From an uncultured Prevotella sp. (GTDB lineage: Bacteria; Bacteroidota; Bacteroidia; Bacteroidales; Bacteroidaceae): 38,140 nt of DNA. The DNA is taken from the NCBI GenBank assembly GCA_900315835.1, contig ONAR01000025.1, positions 1 to 38,140 on the forward strand, written 5' to 3'. This document shows positions 16,672 through 24,887 of the stretch, piece by piece (the stretch's first letter is position 1; each line of letters opens with the position of its first letter). The translations under genes were made by a program, and so were the position numbers. The notes beneath the pieces are model-generated. The model did no database searches and was not told the DNA's origin. It saw only the letters and a list, made by a program, of their open reading frames with translations.

Positions 16672-17616
16672 TTACAGGGGATACTCCTCGAAGGCGTAAA
16701 GCACCGTGGAGAGGTAGCGCTCGCCGGTATCGGGCAGCAGTGCCACGATGTTCTTGTGCTCATTGCCCGGGCGCTTGGCAATCTCGGTGGCGGCGAAAGC
16801 GGCTGCACCCGAGGAAATGCCCACCAGCACACCGTCCTGCTGTGCAATCTGACGGCCAGCGCGGATGGCGTCGTCGTTGCTCACGGCAAACACCTCGTCG
16901 ATGACGTCGGGGTTGTAGGTCTTCGGTACAAAGCCAGCGCCGATGCCCTGGATCTTATGCGGACCGGGCTTGCCACCTTCCAACACCGGTGACGACTCGG
17001 GTTCAACGGCAACGACCTGTACGTTGGGATTGAGCTCCTTCAGGCGCTTACCAATACCTGAGACAGTACCGCCCGTGCCTACGCCGGCTACGAAGATGTC
17101 GACCTTGCCGTCGGTGTCGTCCCAGATCTCCTTACCCGTGGTCTCGTAGTGGCGCTGCGGGTTGGCAGGGTTCTCAAACTGCTCGAGGATGACGCTGCCG
17201 GGGATGCTGTCGCGCAGACGCTCGGCCTCGGCGATGGCGCCCTTCATGCCGGCTGCACCAGAGGTGAGCACCACCTTTGCGCCATAGGCTTTCACCAGGT
17301 TGCGGCGCTCCACGCTCATCGTCTCGGGCATGGTGAGGATGAGCTTGTAGCCTCTCACGGCTGAGACCAGTGCCAGTCCGACACCTGTGTTGCCGCTCGT
17401 CGGTTCGATGATGGTGGCGCCGGGCTTCAGCGTACCGGCCTTCTCAGCGGCCTGAATCATAGCCAGTGCGATGCGGTCCTTCACGCTGCCGCCGGGGTTG
17501 AAAAACTCTACCTTCGCGATGATGGGCTTCTTTAAGCCGCGAAGTGCGGAGAACTTATTCAGTTCAACTAATGGGGTGTTACCAATGAGGTCTGTTATTT
17601 GTTTGAATATTCTCAT
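16672..17616 (-). CDS. cysK: Cysteine synthase A (O-acetylserine sulfhydrylase)
   Basis: 314 residues, normal length. The enzyme makes cysteine from O-acetylserine and sulphide with pyridoxal phosphate. Visible motifs are NPGGSVKDRIA near residue 45 with the cofactor lysine, the substrate loop EPTSGNTGVGLA near 70, and the phosphate-binding glycine loop GTGGTVSGIGKRLK near 180. The C-terminal GISSGAAAFAATEIAKRPG is typical of CysK. It lies 158 bp downstream of metY on the same strand, giving a sulphur-assimilation pair. The spacer carries degenerate repeats, so co-transcription is uncertain. Confidence 0.96.
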   Translation of the reverse strand: MRIFKQITDLIGNTPLVELNKFSALRGLKKPIIAKVEFFNPGGSVKDRIALAMIQAAEKAGTLKPGATIIEPTSGNTGVGLALVSAVRGYKLILTMPETMSVERRNLVKAYGAKVVLTSGAAGMKGAIAEAERLRDSIPGSVILEQFENPANPQRHYETTGKEIWDDTDGKVDIFVAGVGTGGTVSGIGKRLKELNPNVQVVAVEPESSPVLEGGKPGPHKIQGIGAGFVPKTYNPDVIDEVFAVSNDDAIRAGRQIAQQDGVLVGISSGAAAFAATEIAKRPGNEHKNIVALLPDTGERYLSTVLYAFEEYPL

Positions 17617-17774
17617 GTGAGTTCGTGAGTTAATAAGTTAATGAGTTCTTGAGCTCTTAATTTGTTTCGTGAGTTTATGAGTTCCTGAGATTCAAGTTTC
17701 TGAGCTTCTAATATGCTAAAGGTAAAACCGCCATACCAAAAGCTCAAAAACTTATAAACCAAGAACTAAAAAAC
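17617..17774. repeat. Degenerate GAGTT-type short-period repeats between metY and cysK
   Basis: Words such as TGAGTTCTTGAG, TGAGTTTATGAGTT and GAGTTAATAAGTTAATGAG recur at about 9-base spacing. Similar text occurs at 29852-29898. No gene is supported here. Confidence 0.65.
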
Positions 17775-19061
17775 TTACTTCACTGCTTCGAACGCCTGAT
17801 CGAGGTCGTCGATGAGGTCCTGATAATACTCGGTGCCGATGCTCAGACGAATGGTGCCGTCGAAGATGCCCTGCTCAGAAGCCTCCTCGTCGCTGAGCTC
17901 GGAGTGAGTGGTGCTCTTCGGATGCACGACGAGCGACTTCACGTCGGCGACATTGGCCAGGTCGGAGAAGATCTTCAGATGGTCGATGAAATCCCATGCC
18001 TTCTGCTGGTCGCCGTCAATCTCAAAGGTGAAGATGGACCCGGCGCCGTTGGGGAAGTAACGCTCGTAGAGGTCGTGGTTGGGGTGATCGGGCAGTGAGG
18101 GGTGGTTGATCTTCTTCACCTGCGGCTGCGTCTTGAGGTAGTCGATGACCTTCAGCGTGTTGAAGACGTGGCGCTCTACGCGCAGTGACAGGGTCTCGAG
18201 GCCTTGCAGCAGCACCCAAGCGTTGAACGGAGAGATGCAGGCACCCTCATCGCGGAGCAGCAGGGCGCGGACGCGGGTCACGAACGGAGCGGGCAGCTTG
18301 CCGAAGACCAGACCGTGGTAAGAGGGGTCGGGCTTGGTGAAGCCGGGGAACTTGTCGTTCTGGAAGTAGTCGAACTTACCGCCGTCGACGATGACGCCGC
18401 CGAGGGATGAACCATGACCGCCGATGAACTTCGTAGCGGAGTGGACGACGATGTCGGCTCCGTGCTCAATTGGGCGGATGAGGTAAGGCGTGCCGAAGGT
18501 GTTGTCGATGACCAATGGAATGCCGTATTTGTGGGCGATGGCAGCCGAGCGCTCAATGTCGGAGATGTTGGAGTTGGGGTTGCCGAGGGTCTCGATATAC
18601 ACCAGTTTGGTGTTGGGCTTGATGGCCTTCTCCATGGCGTCGTAGTCGTCGGGGTTGACGAAGGTTGTGTCGATGCCGTACTTCGACAGGGTGTGCTTCA
18701 GCAGGTTGTAGGTACCGCCGTAGATGGTGTCGGTAGCTACCACATGGTCGCCGGCGTAAGCAAGGTTGGTGATGGCGTAGGTCACGGCTGCGGCGCCTGA
18801 GGCTACGGCCAGACCGCCAACGCCACCCTCGAGGGCAGCCACACGATCCTCAAATACGCCCTGCGTGGTGTTGGTCAGACGACCGTAGATGTTGCCGGCG
18901 TCCTTCAGATGGAAACGGTCGCTGGCGTGCTGGGCGTTGTGGAATACGTAAGAGGTGGTCTGATATATTGGTACCGCACGCGCGTCGGTTGCGGGGTCGG
19001 CCTGTTCCTGGCCTACATGCAGTTGCAAAGTCTCGAAGTGAAGTTTTTTCTCGTTGCTCAT
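17775..19061 (-). CDS. metY: O-acetylhomoserine aminocarboxypropyltransferase (sulfhydrylase)
   Basis: 428 residues, the length of MetY rather than the shorter cystathionine synthases. A pyridoxal-phosphate enzyme of the Cys/Met metabolism family that makes homocysteine from O-acetylhomoserine and sulphide. The cofactor lysine is in HSATKFIGGHGSSLGG near residue 210; other signatures are the N-terminal FETLQLHVGQEQADPATDARAVPIYQ (in part), YGRLTNTT near 60 and LSIGTEYYQDLIDDLDQAF at the end. Together with cysK this gives both direct sulphide-incorporation routes. A promoter box lies at 19147-19154, leaving a leader of about 80 bases, in which I saw no recognisable riboswitch. Confidence 0.93.
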   Translation of the reverse strand: MSNEKKLHFETLQLHVGQEQADPATDARAVPIYQTTSYVFHNAQHASDRFHLKDAGNIYGRLTNTTQGVFEDRVAALEGGVGGLAVASGAAAVTYAITNLAYAGDHVVATDTIYGGTYNLLKHTLSKYGIDTTFVNPDDYDAMEKAIKPNTKLVYIETLGNPNSNISDIERSAAIAHKYGIPLVIDNTFGTPYLIRPIEHGADIVVHSATKFIGGHGSSLGGVIVDGGKFDYFQNDKFPGFTKPDPSYHGLVFGKLPAPFVTRVRALLLRDEGACISPFNAWVLLQGLETLSLRVERHVFNTLKVIDYLKTQPQVKKINHPSLPDHPNHDLYERYFPNGAGSIFTFEIDGDQQKAWDFIDHLKIFSDLANVADVKSLVVHPKSTTHSELSDEEASEQGIFDGTIRLSIGTEYYQDLIDDLDQAFEAVK

Positions 19062-19146
19062 AGTTGTTATTGTTTTTAAGGCCTTCCCCAGAACCTGATG
19101 ATTGAGCGGTTGGCGTCGTTAATATGTCTTTGTTATTTTACAGTTG

Positions 19147-19154
19147 CAAAGTTA
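19147..19154 (-). promoter_or_regulatory. Predicted -7 box for metY
   Basis: Minus-strand TAACTTTG is a full match to TAnnTTTG, 85 bp ahead of the metY start. No TTTG at the expected upstream distance. Confidence 0.45.
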
Positions 19155-19379
19155 CGTCGATTTTCTCATCCCCACCATCGCACATTCGGGGCATTTCGCC
19201 TACCACAAACGTGGTATATTGCCAAATGTAGCCTGCTCCCTTTCCCTGTTGCAGTGCTGAATGTTGGGGCTCTGCAGCTACTATTGCTCGATTTAATGTT
19301 AACGCTTGTCAATAATCGCCGCTATTCCTCTATCATAATGTTAATCTATGTTTATATTCTCATCTTTTCCGTCTATTTA

Positions 19380-19412
19380 TTTGGGAATTTCGCTGTAGTC
19401 GTCTTACCTTTG
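19380..19412 (+). promoter_or_regulatory. Predicted promoter for the ABC-GIN-GntR-barrel operon
   Basis: TTTG (19380-19383), a 21-bp spacer and TACCTTTG (19405-19412) fit the Bacteroidota consensus at both boxes. The ATG of the first gene is 45 bp downstream. Confidence 0.7.
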
Positions 19413-19414
19413 CA

Positions 19415-19436
19415 GTGTATTACTTAAGTAGTACAC
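19415..19436 (+). promoter_or_regulatory. 22-bp palindrome, candidate GntR operator
   Basis: Half-sites GTGTATTACTT and (read inverted) GTGTACTACTT meet at a central CTTAAG; 20 of 22 positions are symmetric. The site begins two bases after the -7 box and so covers the expected transcription start, where a bound repressor would block initiation. The operon's fourth gene encodes a short GntR protein, the obvious candidate ligand. GTGTA/TACAC-ended sites are, to my knowledge, typical of YtrA-type regulators. Binding is inferred. Confidence 0.7.
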
Positions 19437-19457
19437 CAATACGCATAATAACCATCA

Positions 19458-20297
19458 ATGAAAAAGGAAATGATAGACGTTAGCAACCTCAGCTTTAACT
19501 ATCAGGGCAGCCGCCACCAAGTGTTCAGCGACTTCAGCCTGCACCTCGAGCCCGGCCGCATCTACGGTCTCCTCGGCAAGAACGGCACCGGCAAATCGAC
19601 CCTGCTCTACCTCATCAGCGGACTGCTCCGCCCCAAGCATGGCACCGTCAAGGTGAACGGTATCGAGAGCCGACTGCGTAAGCCCGAAATGCTGCAGGAG
19701 GTGTTCATCGTACCCGAGGAGTATGCCATGCCCGACATGAGCTTCGAGGCTTTCAAACAGACGATGCACGCCTTCTACCCGAAGTTCAGCGACGAGACGC
19801 TCGCACAGTGTCTGGCCGACTTCGAGATGCCCGCCGAACCCAATCTGAAGGAGTTGTCGATGGGTCAGAAGAAAAAGGTGTATATGAGTTTCGCCCTGGC
19901 CACCAACACGCAACTGTTGATGATGGATGAACCCACCAACGGTCTCGACATCCCCTCGAAAGCGCTGTTCCGCAAGGTCATCGCCTCACACATGACTGAC
20001 GACCGCACGCTCATCATCTCGACCCACCAGGTGCACGACATCGAGACCCTGCTCGACCATGTCGTCATCATCGACCGGAGCCGTGTGCTGCTCAATGCCT
20101 CCATCGCCGACCTCTCTCATCGCTACGCCTTCCGTCTGGTCACGCCACAAGAGATGGACGACTCCGTCATCTATGCCGAACCTTCGCTGCAGGGCAATGC
20201 CGTCATCATGGAGCGCGGTGAGGGTGAGGAAGAGACGCAGGTCAACCTCGAACTGCTCTTCAACGCTACCATCGGCGGAAAGATAACCAACAAGTAA
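19458..20297 (+). CDS. ABC transporter ATP-binding protein
   Basis: 279 residues. Walker A is GKNGTGKST (residues 40-48), the signature is the variant LSMGQKKK near 134, Walker B is LLMMDEPTNGLD near 155, and the switch histidine is in STHQVHDIE near 190. The usual Q-loop glutamine seems replaced (VFIVPEEYAMPD), as in other ATPases of YtrB/drug-exporter type. With the permease next door it should form an inner-membrane exporter or an envelope-stress ABC complex. It opens the operon, 45 bp after a good promoter and 21 bp after the palindrome. The substrate is not predictable. Confidence 0.92.
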   Translation: MKKEMIDVSNLSFNYQGSRHQVFSDFSLHLEPGRIYGLLGKNGTGKSTLLYLISGLLRPKHGTVKVNGIESRLRKPEMLQEVFIVPEEYAMPDMSFEAFKQTMHAFYPKFSDETLAQCLADFEMPAEPNLKELSMGQKKKVYMSFALATNTQLLMMDEPTNGLDIPSKALFRKVIASHMTDDRTLIISTHQVHDIETLLDHVVIIDRSRVLLNASIADLSHRYAFRLVTPQEMDDSVIYAEPSLQGNAVIMERGEGEEETQVNLELLFNATIGGKITNK

Positions 20298-20330
20298 TCC
20301 CTTCTACACCTTATTATATATAGCAATACA

Positions 20331-21146
20331 ATGAACAAGAATAGATTCCTACAAGTGCTGCGCTGGCAACTGCTGCTCAGCAAACGCCAAATCATCACCA
20401 TGATGTTGGCATTCTTCGGACTCCTCGTCATTCCGCAGATGATCATGCTGATTCTCAAGCCCGTCAGCGACTCCGCTTTCAGCATGACAATGTTCAGCAT
20501 CGTGTTCTTTCTGGTCTATATCGTAACCTGTGGTGCCGGCATCTTCACCAATCTCAAGACCCGCCAGCAACGCATCAACGACTTCATGCTCCCCGCCTCG
20601 AACCTGGAGAAGTTCATCTCGCGCTACTTTGTACTCATCATCGCCATACCCCTCGCCGCGCTCATAGGCTTCCTCGCCGGCGACCTCGTGCAGCACCTCT
20701 TGGTCATGGCGTTCGGCAAGGCGCCCGCCGGATGGGCCGTATCGTATGCGGCAGAAAGCATGCCTCAGCTTTGGAACTTCAATAATCCGGTGAAGGAATA
20801 CGATGACGTTAACTCTTTTGCATTCGGTCCCTGGATGTTTATCATGGCCGTCATCTTCCAGCATGCTGTTTTTCTCTTCTTCGGCAGCATCTACCACAAG
20901 CATCCGATTGTCATGGCTGTTCTCTCGTGGATGGTGCTCGGTATGGTGGTTCTTACCCTCCTTGGGCTTGGCGCAAAACTCTTCTTTGACTTCATCGACG
21001 AGGGCTACACCATCATACTCTACGACAACTGGTGGATTGCACTCTACTTCATCGTCGCCATCATCCTCTCCGCGCTCTGCTATTGGTTTGCCTACCGCCG
21101 CTACACCCGTCTGCAGGTCATCAACAACCAGTGGATCAACAAGTAA
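20331..21146 (+). CDS. ABC transporter permease, six-helix type
   Basis: 271 residues with about six hydrophobic segments: near residues 23-45, 53-72, 98-120, 165-185, 197-220 and 235-255. I see no recognisable substrate motif. The small size and lack of a large extracellular domain fit ABC-2-type permeases found beside YtrA-like regulators. It starts 33 bp after the ATPase gene and probably dimerises to form the membrane part of the transporter. It is followed by a tandem array of a 9-bp word before the GIN-domain gene. Confidence 0.82.
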   Translation: MNKNRFLQVLRWQLLLSKRQIITMMLAFFGLLVIPQMIMLILKPVSDSAFSMTMFSIVFFLVYIVTCGAGIFTNLKTRQQRINDFMLPASNLEKFISRYFVLIIAIPLAALIGFLAGDLVQHLLVMAFGKAPAGWAVSYAAESMPQLWNFNNPVKEYDDVNSFAFGPWMFIMAVIFQHAVFLFFGSIYHKHPIVMAVLSWMVLGMVVLTLLGLGAKLFFDFIDEGYTIILYDNWWIALYFIVAIILSALCYWFAYRRYTRLQVINNQWINK

Positions 21147-21152
21147 CTGTCC

Positions 21153-21197
21153 ATGGGGCTTATGGGTCTTATGGGGCTTATGGGTCTAATGGGTTTA
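21153..21197. repeat. Tandem 9-bp repeat, five copies
   Basis: Five imperfect copies of ATGGGKCTT follow the permease stop. The same 9-bp word, in reverse orientation and also five times, occurs at 26403-26447. Confidence 0.88.
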
Positions 21198-21226
21198 ATG
21201 AGTACAAAAACAAGACAAGCATCATT

Positions 21227-22006
21227 ATGAAAAAGTTAGCATTTCTGTTTATAGCCATCGTGGCCATCGCCTCGCTGTCGGCCTGCCGCATCGAGAAAGT
21301 CTATGAAAAAAACGAGCCGAAGAAGGCCTTCACGCTCAACCTTCGCGACTTCAACAGCATCTCGAACCAGTCCAACTGCAATATCTTCTTCACGCAGTCA
21401 GACACCTTCAAGGTTGTGCTGAAGGCACCCCAGCATTGGTACGACACCCACACCATCGCAGTCCGCGATGGCCAGCTCACCATTGAGGAGAAACCGCAAA
21501 AGAAGCAAAAAGGCATCACCGTGTTCCGTTTCAATTCTTACAGCCAAGATGCCGTAATGTATGTCAGCGCACCTTCGCTGACCGCCTTGTCAACAGCCGG
21601 CAGCGGCGACTTCTATGCCGAGACCGACCTCACCGGTCAGAGCTTCGTGATGCAGACGGCCGGCAGCAGCACCAGTATGTTGAAGCGTGTCGTCATGACA
21701 GACGACTTCGCCTACAAACTGGCCGGTAGCGGCGAAATTAATGCCGATACCATCCAAGCCAAGACAGCCTCATTCCGTATCGCTGGCAGCGGCGAAGTGA
21801 GGGTCAAGCTCGTCAACGTCGACGATACGAAGCTCGCCATTGCCGGAAGCGGTAGCGGCACGCTCAACTTCGACCAATGCGGTCATGCCAAGGTCGCCAT
21901 CTCTGGCAGCGGCGATATCACGCTCGCCGGTACCCTGCACTCTCTCGACAAAGACATCGCCGGCAGCGGCGACATCGATACATCAAAACTGCAGTGGCAG
22001 AAGTAA
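21227..22006 (+). CDS. GIN-domain lipoprotein (DUF2807)
   Basis: 259 residues from the ATG at 21227. That start is preferred because it begins a lipoprotein signal, MKKLAFLFIAIVAIASLSAC, with lipobox LSAC; an upstream in-frame start at 21032 would lie inside the permease gene. The mature protein has the head GIN domain: an FNSI-N---C--FFTQ---FKVVLK-like opening, then repeated AGSG units (TAGSGDF, LAGSGEI, IAGSGEV, IAGSGSG, ISGSGDI, IAGSGDI), which in this family form a right-handed beta-helix. It should sit on a membrane facing the periplasm or outside. Its job is unknown; GIN proteins often lie beside ABC transporters and GntR regulators in Bacteroidota. Confidence 0.88.
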   Translation: MKKLAFLFIAIVAIASLSACRIEKVYEKNEPKKAFTLNLRDFNSISNQSNCNIFFTQSDTFKVVLKAPQHWYDTHTIAVRDGQLTIEEKPQKKQKGITVFRFNSYSQDAVMYVSAPSLTALSTAGSGDFYAETDLTGQSFVMQTAGSSTSMLKRVVMTDDFAYKLAGSGEINADTIQAKTASFRIAGSGEVRVKLVNVDDTKLAIAGSGSGTLNFDQCGHAKVAISGSGDITLAGTLHSLDKDIAGSGDIDTSKLQWQK

Positions 22007-22036
22007 CCATTCATCCAACACAAAACACACAAAGCT

Positions 22037-22393
22037 ATGCCATTCAATAACGACAAGGCCATCTTCCTGCAGATAGCCGACCGGCTGAGCGACGAGATCT
22101 TGGCTGGCGTCTATCAGGCTTTCGACCGCGTACCCAGCGTGCGCGAGTATGCGGCGAAACTCGGCGTCAACGCCAACACCGCCGTCAAAGCCTACGACCA
22201 GCTTGCGCAGGAAGGCATCATCTTCAACAAACGGGGACTCGGCTACTTCGTGGCCGAAGACGCGCAGCGCCACATCAAGCAGACGCGCCGTCAGACGTTC
22301 CTCAAGACCGTGCTGCCTGAGTTCGTCCGCCAAATGCGGCTCCTCGACATCACCTGGGATGACGTTAAGAAAGGCGCTGCCTCCATCCCTTAA
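22037..22393 (+). CDS. Short GntR-family regulator (YtrA-like)
   Basis: 118 residues: a GntR winged helix (about residues 8-75; FLQIADRLSDEILAGVY, VPSVREYAAKLGVNANTAVKAYDQLAQEGII, in part) and a short C-terminal helical tail of about 40 residues in place of a ligand-binding domain. This size is typical of the YtrA subfamily, which represses ABC-transporter operons that contain it. It lies 30 bp after the GIN gene, inside the operon it presumably controls, so autoregulation through the palindrome at 19415-19436 is the simplest model. The inducer is unknown; relatives in Firmicutes respond to cell-envelope antibiotics, which need not hold here. Confidence 0.9.
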   Translation: MPFNNDKAIFLQIADRLSDEILAGVYQAFDRVPSVREYAAKLGVNANTAVKAYDQLAQEGIIFNKRGLGYFVAEDAQRHIKQTRRQTFLKTVLPEFVRQMRLLDITWDDVKKGAASIP

Positions 22394-22514
22394 GCCCCGC
22401 CCCCGCTTCCCCGCCACCCCGTCTCTCCCACCCCGTCTCTCTCACCCCGTCTCTCACCCCGTTCTGTAAGACGCTGCTGTGCAGCGTCCCCTCAAAAAAA
22501 ACAATGACAAGACA
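22394..22514. repeat. CACCCCGTCTCTC array and 19-bp hairpin inside the operon
   Basis: Between the GntR and barrel genes four near-copies of CACCCCGTCTCTC (22414-22463) precede the hairpin GACGCTGCTGTGCAGCGTC at 22470-22488, then an A-rich stretch. The hairpin is identical to those at 16019 and 37638. It could attenuate expression of the barrel gene or merely be an inserted repeat. Confidence 0.85.
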
Positions 22515-24776
22515 ATGAATACTCACTTCAATGGCAAGCACATGCTTGCCCTCACACTGCTGTCGCTCTCTGCCGCCATGCCCGCCATGGCACAGACTCC
22601 AGCCGACAGCCTGAAACAACAAGGCCTCAACGACAGCCTCGACCTGGAAGGCGTGGAGGTCGTTGCCCAAAAGCCCGTAGTTAGAATGACCACCGACAAG
22701 ATGTCCTACAACGTACAGCAGGATGCTGACTCGAAGACTATGACGCTCCTTGACATGCTCCGCAAGGTGCCGATGGTCAACGTTGACGGACAGGACAACG
22801 TCACCGTGAAAGGATCCTCTAACTTCAAGGTCTATGTCGATGGCAAGCCCAACCAGATGTTCCAGAACAACTTCTCACAAGTAGCCAAGTCCGTCCCAGC
22901 CTCGACCGTGCAGCGCATCGACGTCATCACCTCGCCGGGTGCCAAATACGATGCCGAGGGCACTACAGGCGTGCTCGACATCAAGATGGTACACCAGGGC
23001 GGAAAGCCCAACGGCGAGTGCGACAACTGCTACAACGGCAATGTCGAGCTCACCGCCAGCAATCATGGCGAGCGTGCCAACATCTACGTTGGCGGTCAGC
23101 AGGGCAAGCTCACTTACAGTACCATGGGATTTTTCTCCTGGCAGACCATGGACAACATGAAGATAACCAACACGCGCATCCAGCAGACCACGCTCGGCGA
23201 GTCGCATGAGACCAACGAGATGGAGATAGACGAGCATCATCCGTTCTCCATGGGCAACATCACGCTCGGCTATGCACTCGACTCACTGAGCACCATCAAC
23301 GTCAACGCGGGTATCAGCGGAGGCAACACCCATCATGACTACGATCCGCGCAACACGTTCGCCGGAGGTCCTTACGGCGGTGGCTTCAGCTATGTCAACC
23401 ACACTTCGGAGCACAACAAATATCTGGGTGTCAATGCCAGCACCGACTATTCCCGATGGCTCAATGCCGATCACACCTCACAGCTGACGCTGAGCTATCT
23501 CTTCGACTACAACCCGGCCCGCAACCGCACGCGTACCTCTTACAATGATGTGGCCGGCGTGGTGGGGCTCACTCTGAGCGATCTCTACTCCGATTCGCGT
23601 ACCTGGGGCACAAGCCACACGGGTCAGGCCGACCTGACACTTGACCTTGGCAAAGGGCAGACGTTGGAGACAGGCGCGAAGTTCATCAGCCGACGCAACA
23701 AGAGCGACAGCCGACTCTATGATGTCATTGACGGTGAGGACGTATTCAATGCCGATAACAGCATGCTCTACCGCAACCTGCAGAGCATCGTGTCCGGTTA
23801 CGCGCAGTACAAACTGACCAAGGAGAAATACAACGCCCGCCTGGGTCTGCGCTACGAGCACACCTTCGAGAGCGTGAAGTATGCCGAGCACAGCGAGCGT
23901 GACTTCCACAAGGACTATGGCAACCTCGTGCCGTCGGGCAGCGTGGGTTACAACATCACGCCGACTTCCAATCTCGGACTCACCTACACCATGCGCATCT
24001 CGCGACCCGGCATCAGCCAGCTCAACCCATACGTCAACCGCAGCATCCCCACATCGCTGACCTATGGCAATCCATCGCTCGCCGTGGCGAAGTCGCACAA
24101 CGTGACGCTGGCCTACAACTTCTTCACGCCCAAGCTGATGCTCAACGCCAGCCTCAGCCACGACTACGTCGGCAACGAGATTGAGAGCTACCAGTTTATC
24201 GACGCCGACAACAAGTACAACAGCACCTACGCCAACAATGGCAAGAGCCGCAACACCTACGTAGATGCCTTTGTCCGTTGGGTGGCCACCAAGACCTCCA
24301 CGCTGATGCTCAACGGCAACGTGTCTTACGGCGACTGGAAGGCCAAGGAACTGGGCTATCACAACTGGGGATGGTCGGGCAGCGCCTATGTCGGACTGGA
24401 GCAGCAACTGCCCTGGAAGGTGAAAGGCTCATTAGGCGTCTTCGCCCAAACACGCAATTACAACCTTATGGGCTACAACAGCGGCATGCAGTTCTTCAAT
24501 GCCTCGCTCACCCGCACCTTCCTCAAGGACCGGTTGGAGGTTTCGGCACGCTTTGCCAACCCGCTCCGCAGCCACCTCGTCATCAACCAGTACAATGCGG
24601 GCAAGGACTTCAGCAACCTCACCCATATTTCCATCCCCTTGCAGATAGTAGCGCTGTCGGTGAAGTGGAACTTTGGCAATACCAAGAAGCAGTTTGCCCA
24701 GTACAATTCCAAGATCAACAACGACTTCAACGACGCCCATCAGAACAACAGTGTGGGTGGCGGAATGGGGATGTAA
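22515..24776 (+). CDS. TonB-dependent-receptor-like outer-membrane beta-barrel protein
   Basis: 753 residues from the ATG at 22515, which heads a signal peptide ending near AAMPAMAQ; an in-frame ATG at 22479 falls in the hairpin repeat and is unlikely. A plug domain follows (about residues 40-165: LDMLRKVPMVNVDG, VYVDGKPN, VQRIDVITSPGAKYDAEGTTGVLDI, in part), then a barrel of alternating strands to the C-terminus. The arrangement matches the OMP_b-brl_3 receptors of Bacteroidota, but the usual N-terminal carboxypeptidase-like domain is missing. No SusD partner is adjacent, so a SusCD glycan system is unlikely. It closes the ABC-GIN-GntR operon and might move or export the same substrate as the ABC unit. 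Confidence 0.85.
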   Translation: MNTHFNGKHMLALTLLSLSAAMPAMAQTPADSLKQQGLNDSLDLEGVEVVAQKPVVRMTTDKMSYNVQQDADSKTMTLLDMLRKVPMVNVDGQDNVTVKGSSNFKVYVDGKPNQMFQNNFSQVAKSVPASTVQRIDVITSPGAKYDAEGTTGVLDIKMVHQGGKPNGECDNCYNGNVELTASNHGERANIYVGGQQGKLTYSTMGFFSWQTMDNMKITNTRIQQTTLGESHETNEMEIDEHHPFSMGNITLGYALDSLSTINVNAGISGGNTHHDYDPRNTFAGGPYGGGFSYVNHTSEHNKYLGVNASTDYSRWLNADHTSQLTLSYLFDYNPARNRTRTSYNDVAGVVGLTLSDLYSDSRTWGTSHTGQADLTLDLGKGQTLETGAKFISRRNKSDSRLYDVIDGEDVFNADNSMLYRNLQSIVSGYAQYKLTKEKYNARLGLRYEHTFESVKYAEHSERDFHKDYGNLVPSGSVGYNITPTSNLGLTYTMRISRPGISQLNPYVNRSIPTSLTYGNPSLAVAKSHNVTLAYNFFTPKLMLNASLSHDYVGNEIESYQFIDADNKYNSTYANNGKSRNTYVDAFVRWVATKTSTLMLNGNVSYGDWKAKELGYHNWGWSGSAYVGLEQQLPWKVKGSLGVFAQTRNYNLMGYNSGMQFFNASLTRTFLKDRLEVSARFANPLRSHLVINQYNAGKDFSNLTHISIPLQIVALSVKWNFGNTKKQFAQYNSKINNDFNDAHQNNSVGGGMGM

Positions 24777-24795
24777 CCATAAGCGCCTAACAATA

Positions 24796-24862
24796 AACCC
24801 CACCCGTTGTTTCGCACATTTCCACTCTGTTTGAGTGGCATCGCGAAGCAGCGGGTGGGGTT
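24796..24862. terminator. Long hairpin between convergent genes
   Basis: AACCCCACCCG (24796-24806) pairs with CGGGTGGGGTT (24852-24862). Inside, TTTCGC can pair with GCGAA and CCACTC with GAGTGG, giving an extended structure. It lies between the plus-strand barrel gene and the minus-strand FMN-binding gene and has A/T-rich flanks on both sides, so a two-way terminator is the best guess. Confidence 0.75.
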
Positions 24863-24887
24863 GGTTTATGGTTGTAAGCGCTGGCTG

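Larger units (their letters stand above)
19062..19457. other. 396-bp divergent regulatory spacer between metY and the ABC operon
   Basis: Holds the metY promoter box (minus, 19147-19154), the ABC-operon promoter (plus, 19380-19412) and its palindrome (19415-19436). A 109-codon open frame (19098-19427) overlaps both promoters and lacks family likeness, so I do not call it a gene. Confidence 0.6.

Noticed and set aside
19062-19146. SAM or other riboswitch in the metY leader
   Set aside because: The leader of about 80 bases shows no recognisable SAM-type core or terminator/antiterminator pair by eye.
19098-19427. 109-codon open frame between metY and the ABC operon
   Set aside because: Covers the promoters of both flanking units and has no family likeness.
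22515-24776. SusC-type glycan importer
   Set aside because: The barrel protein lacks a neighbouring SusD and the N-terminal carboxypeptidase-like domain; length is shorter than SusC (about 1000 residues).
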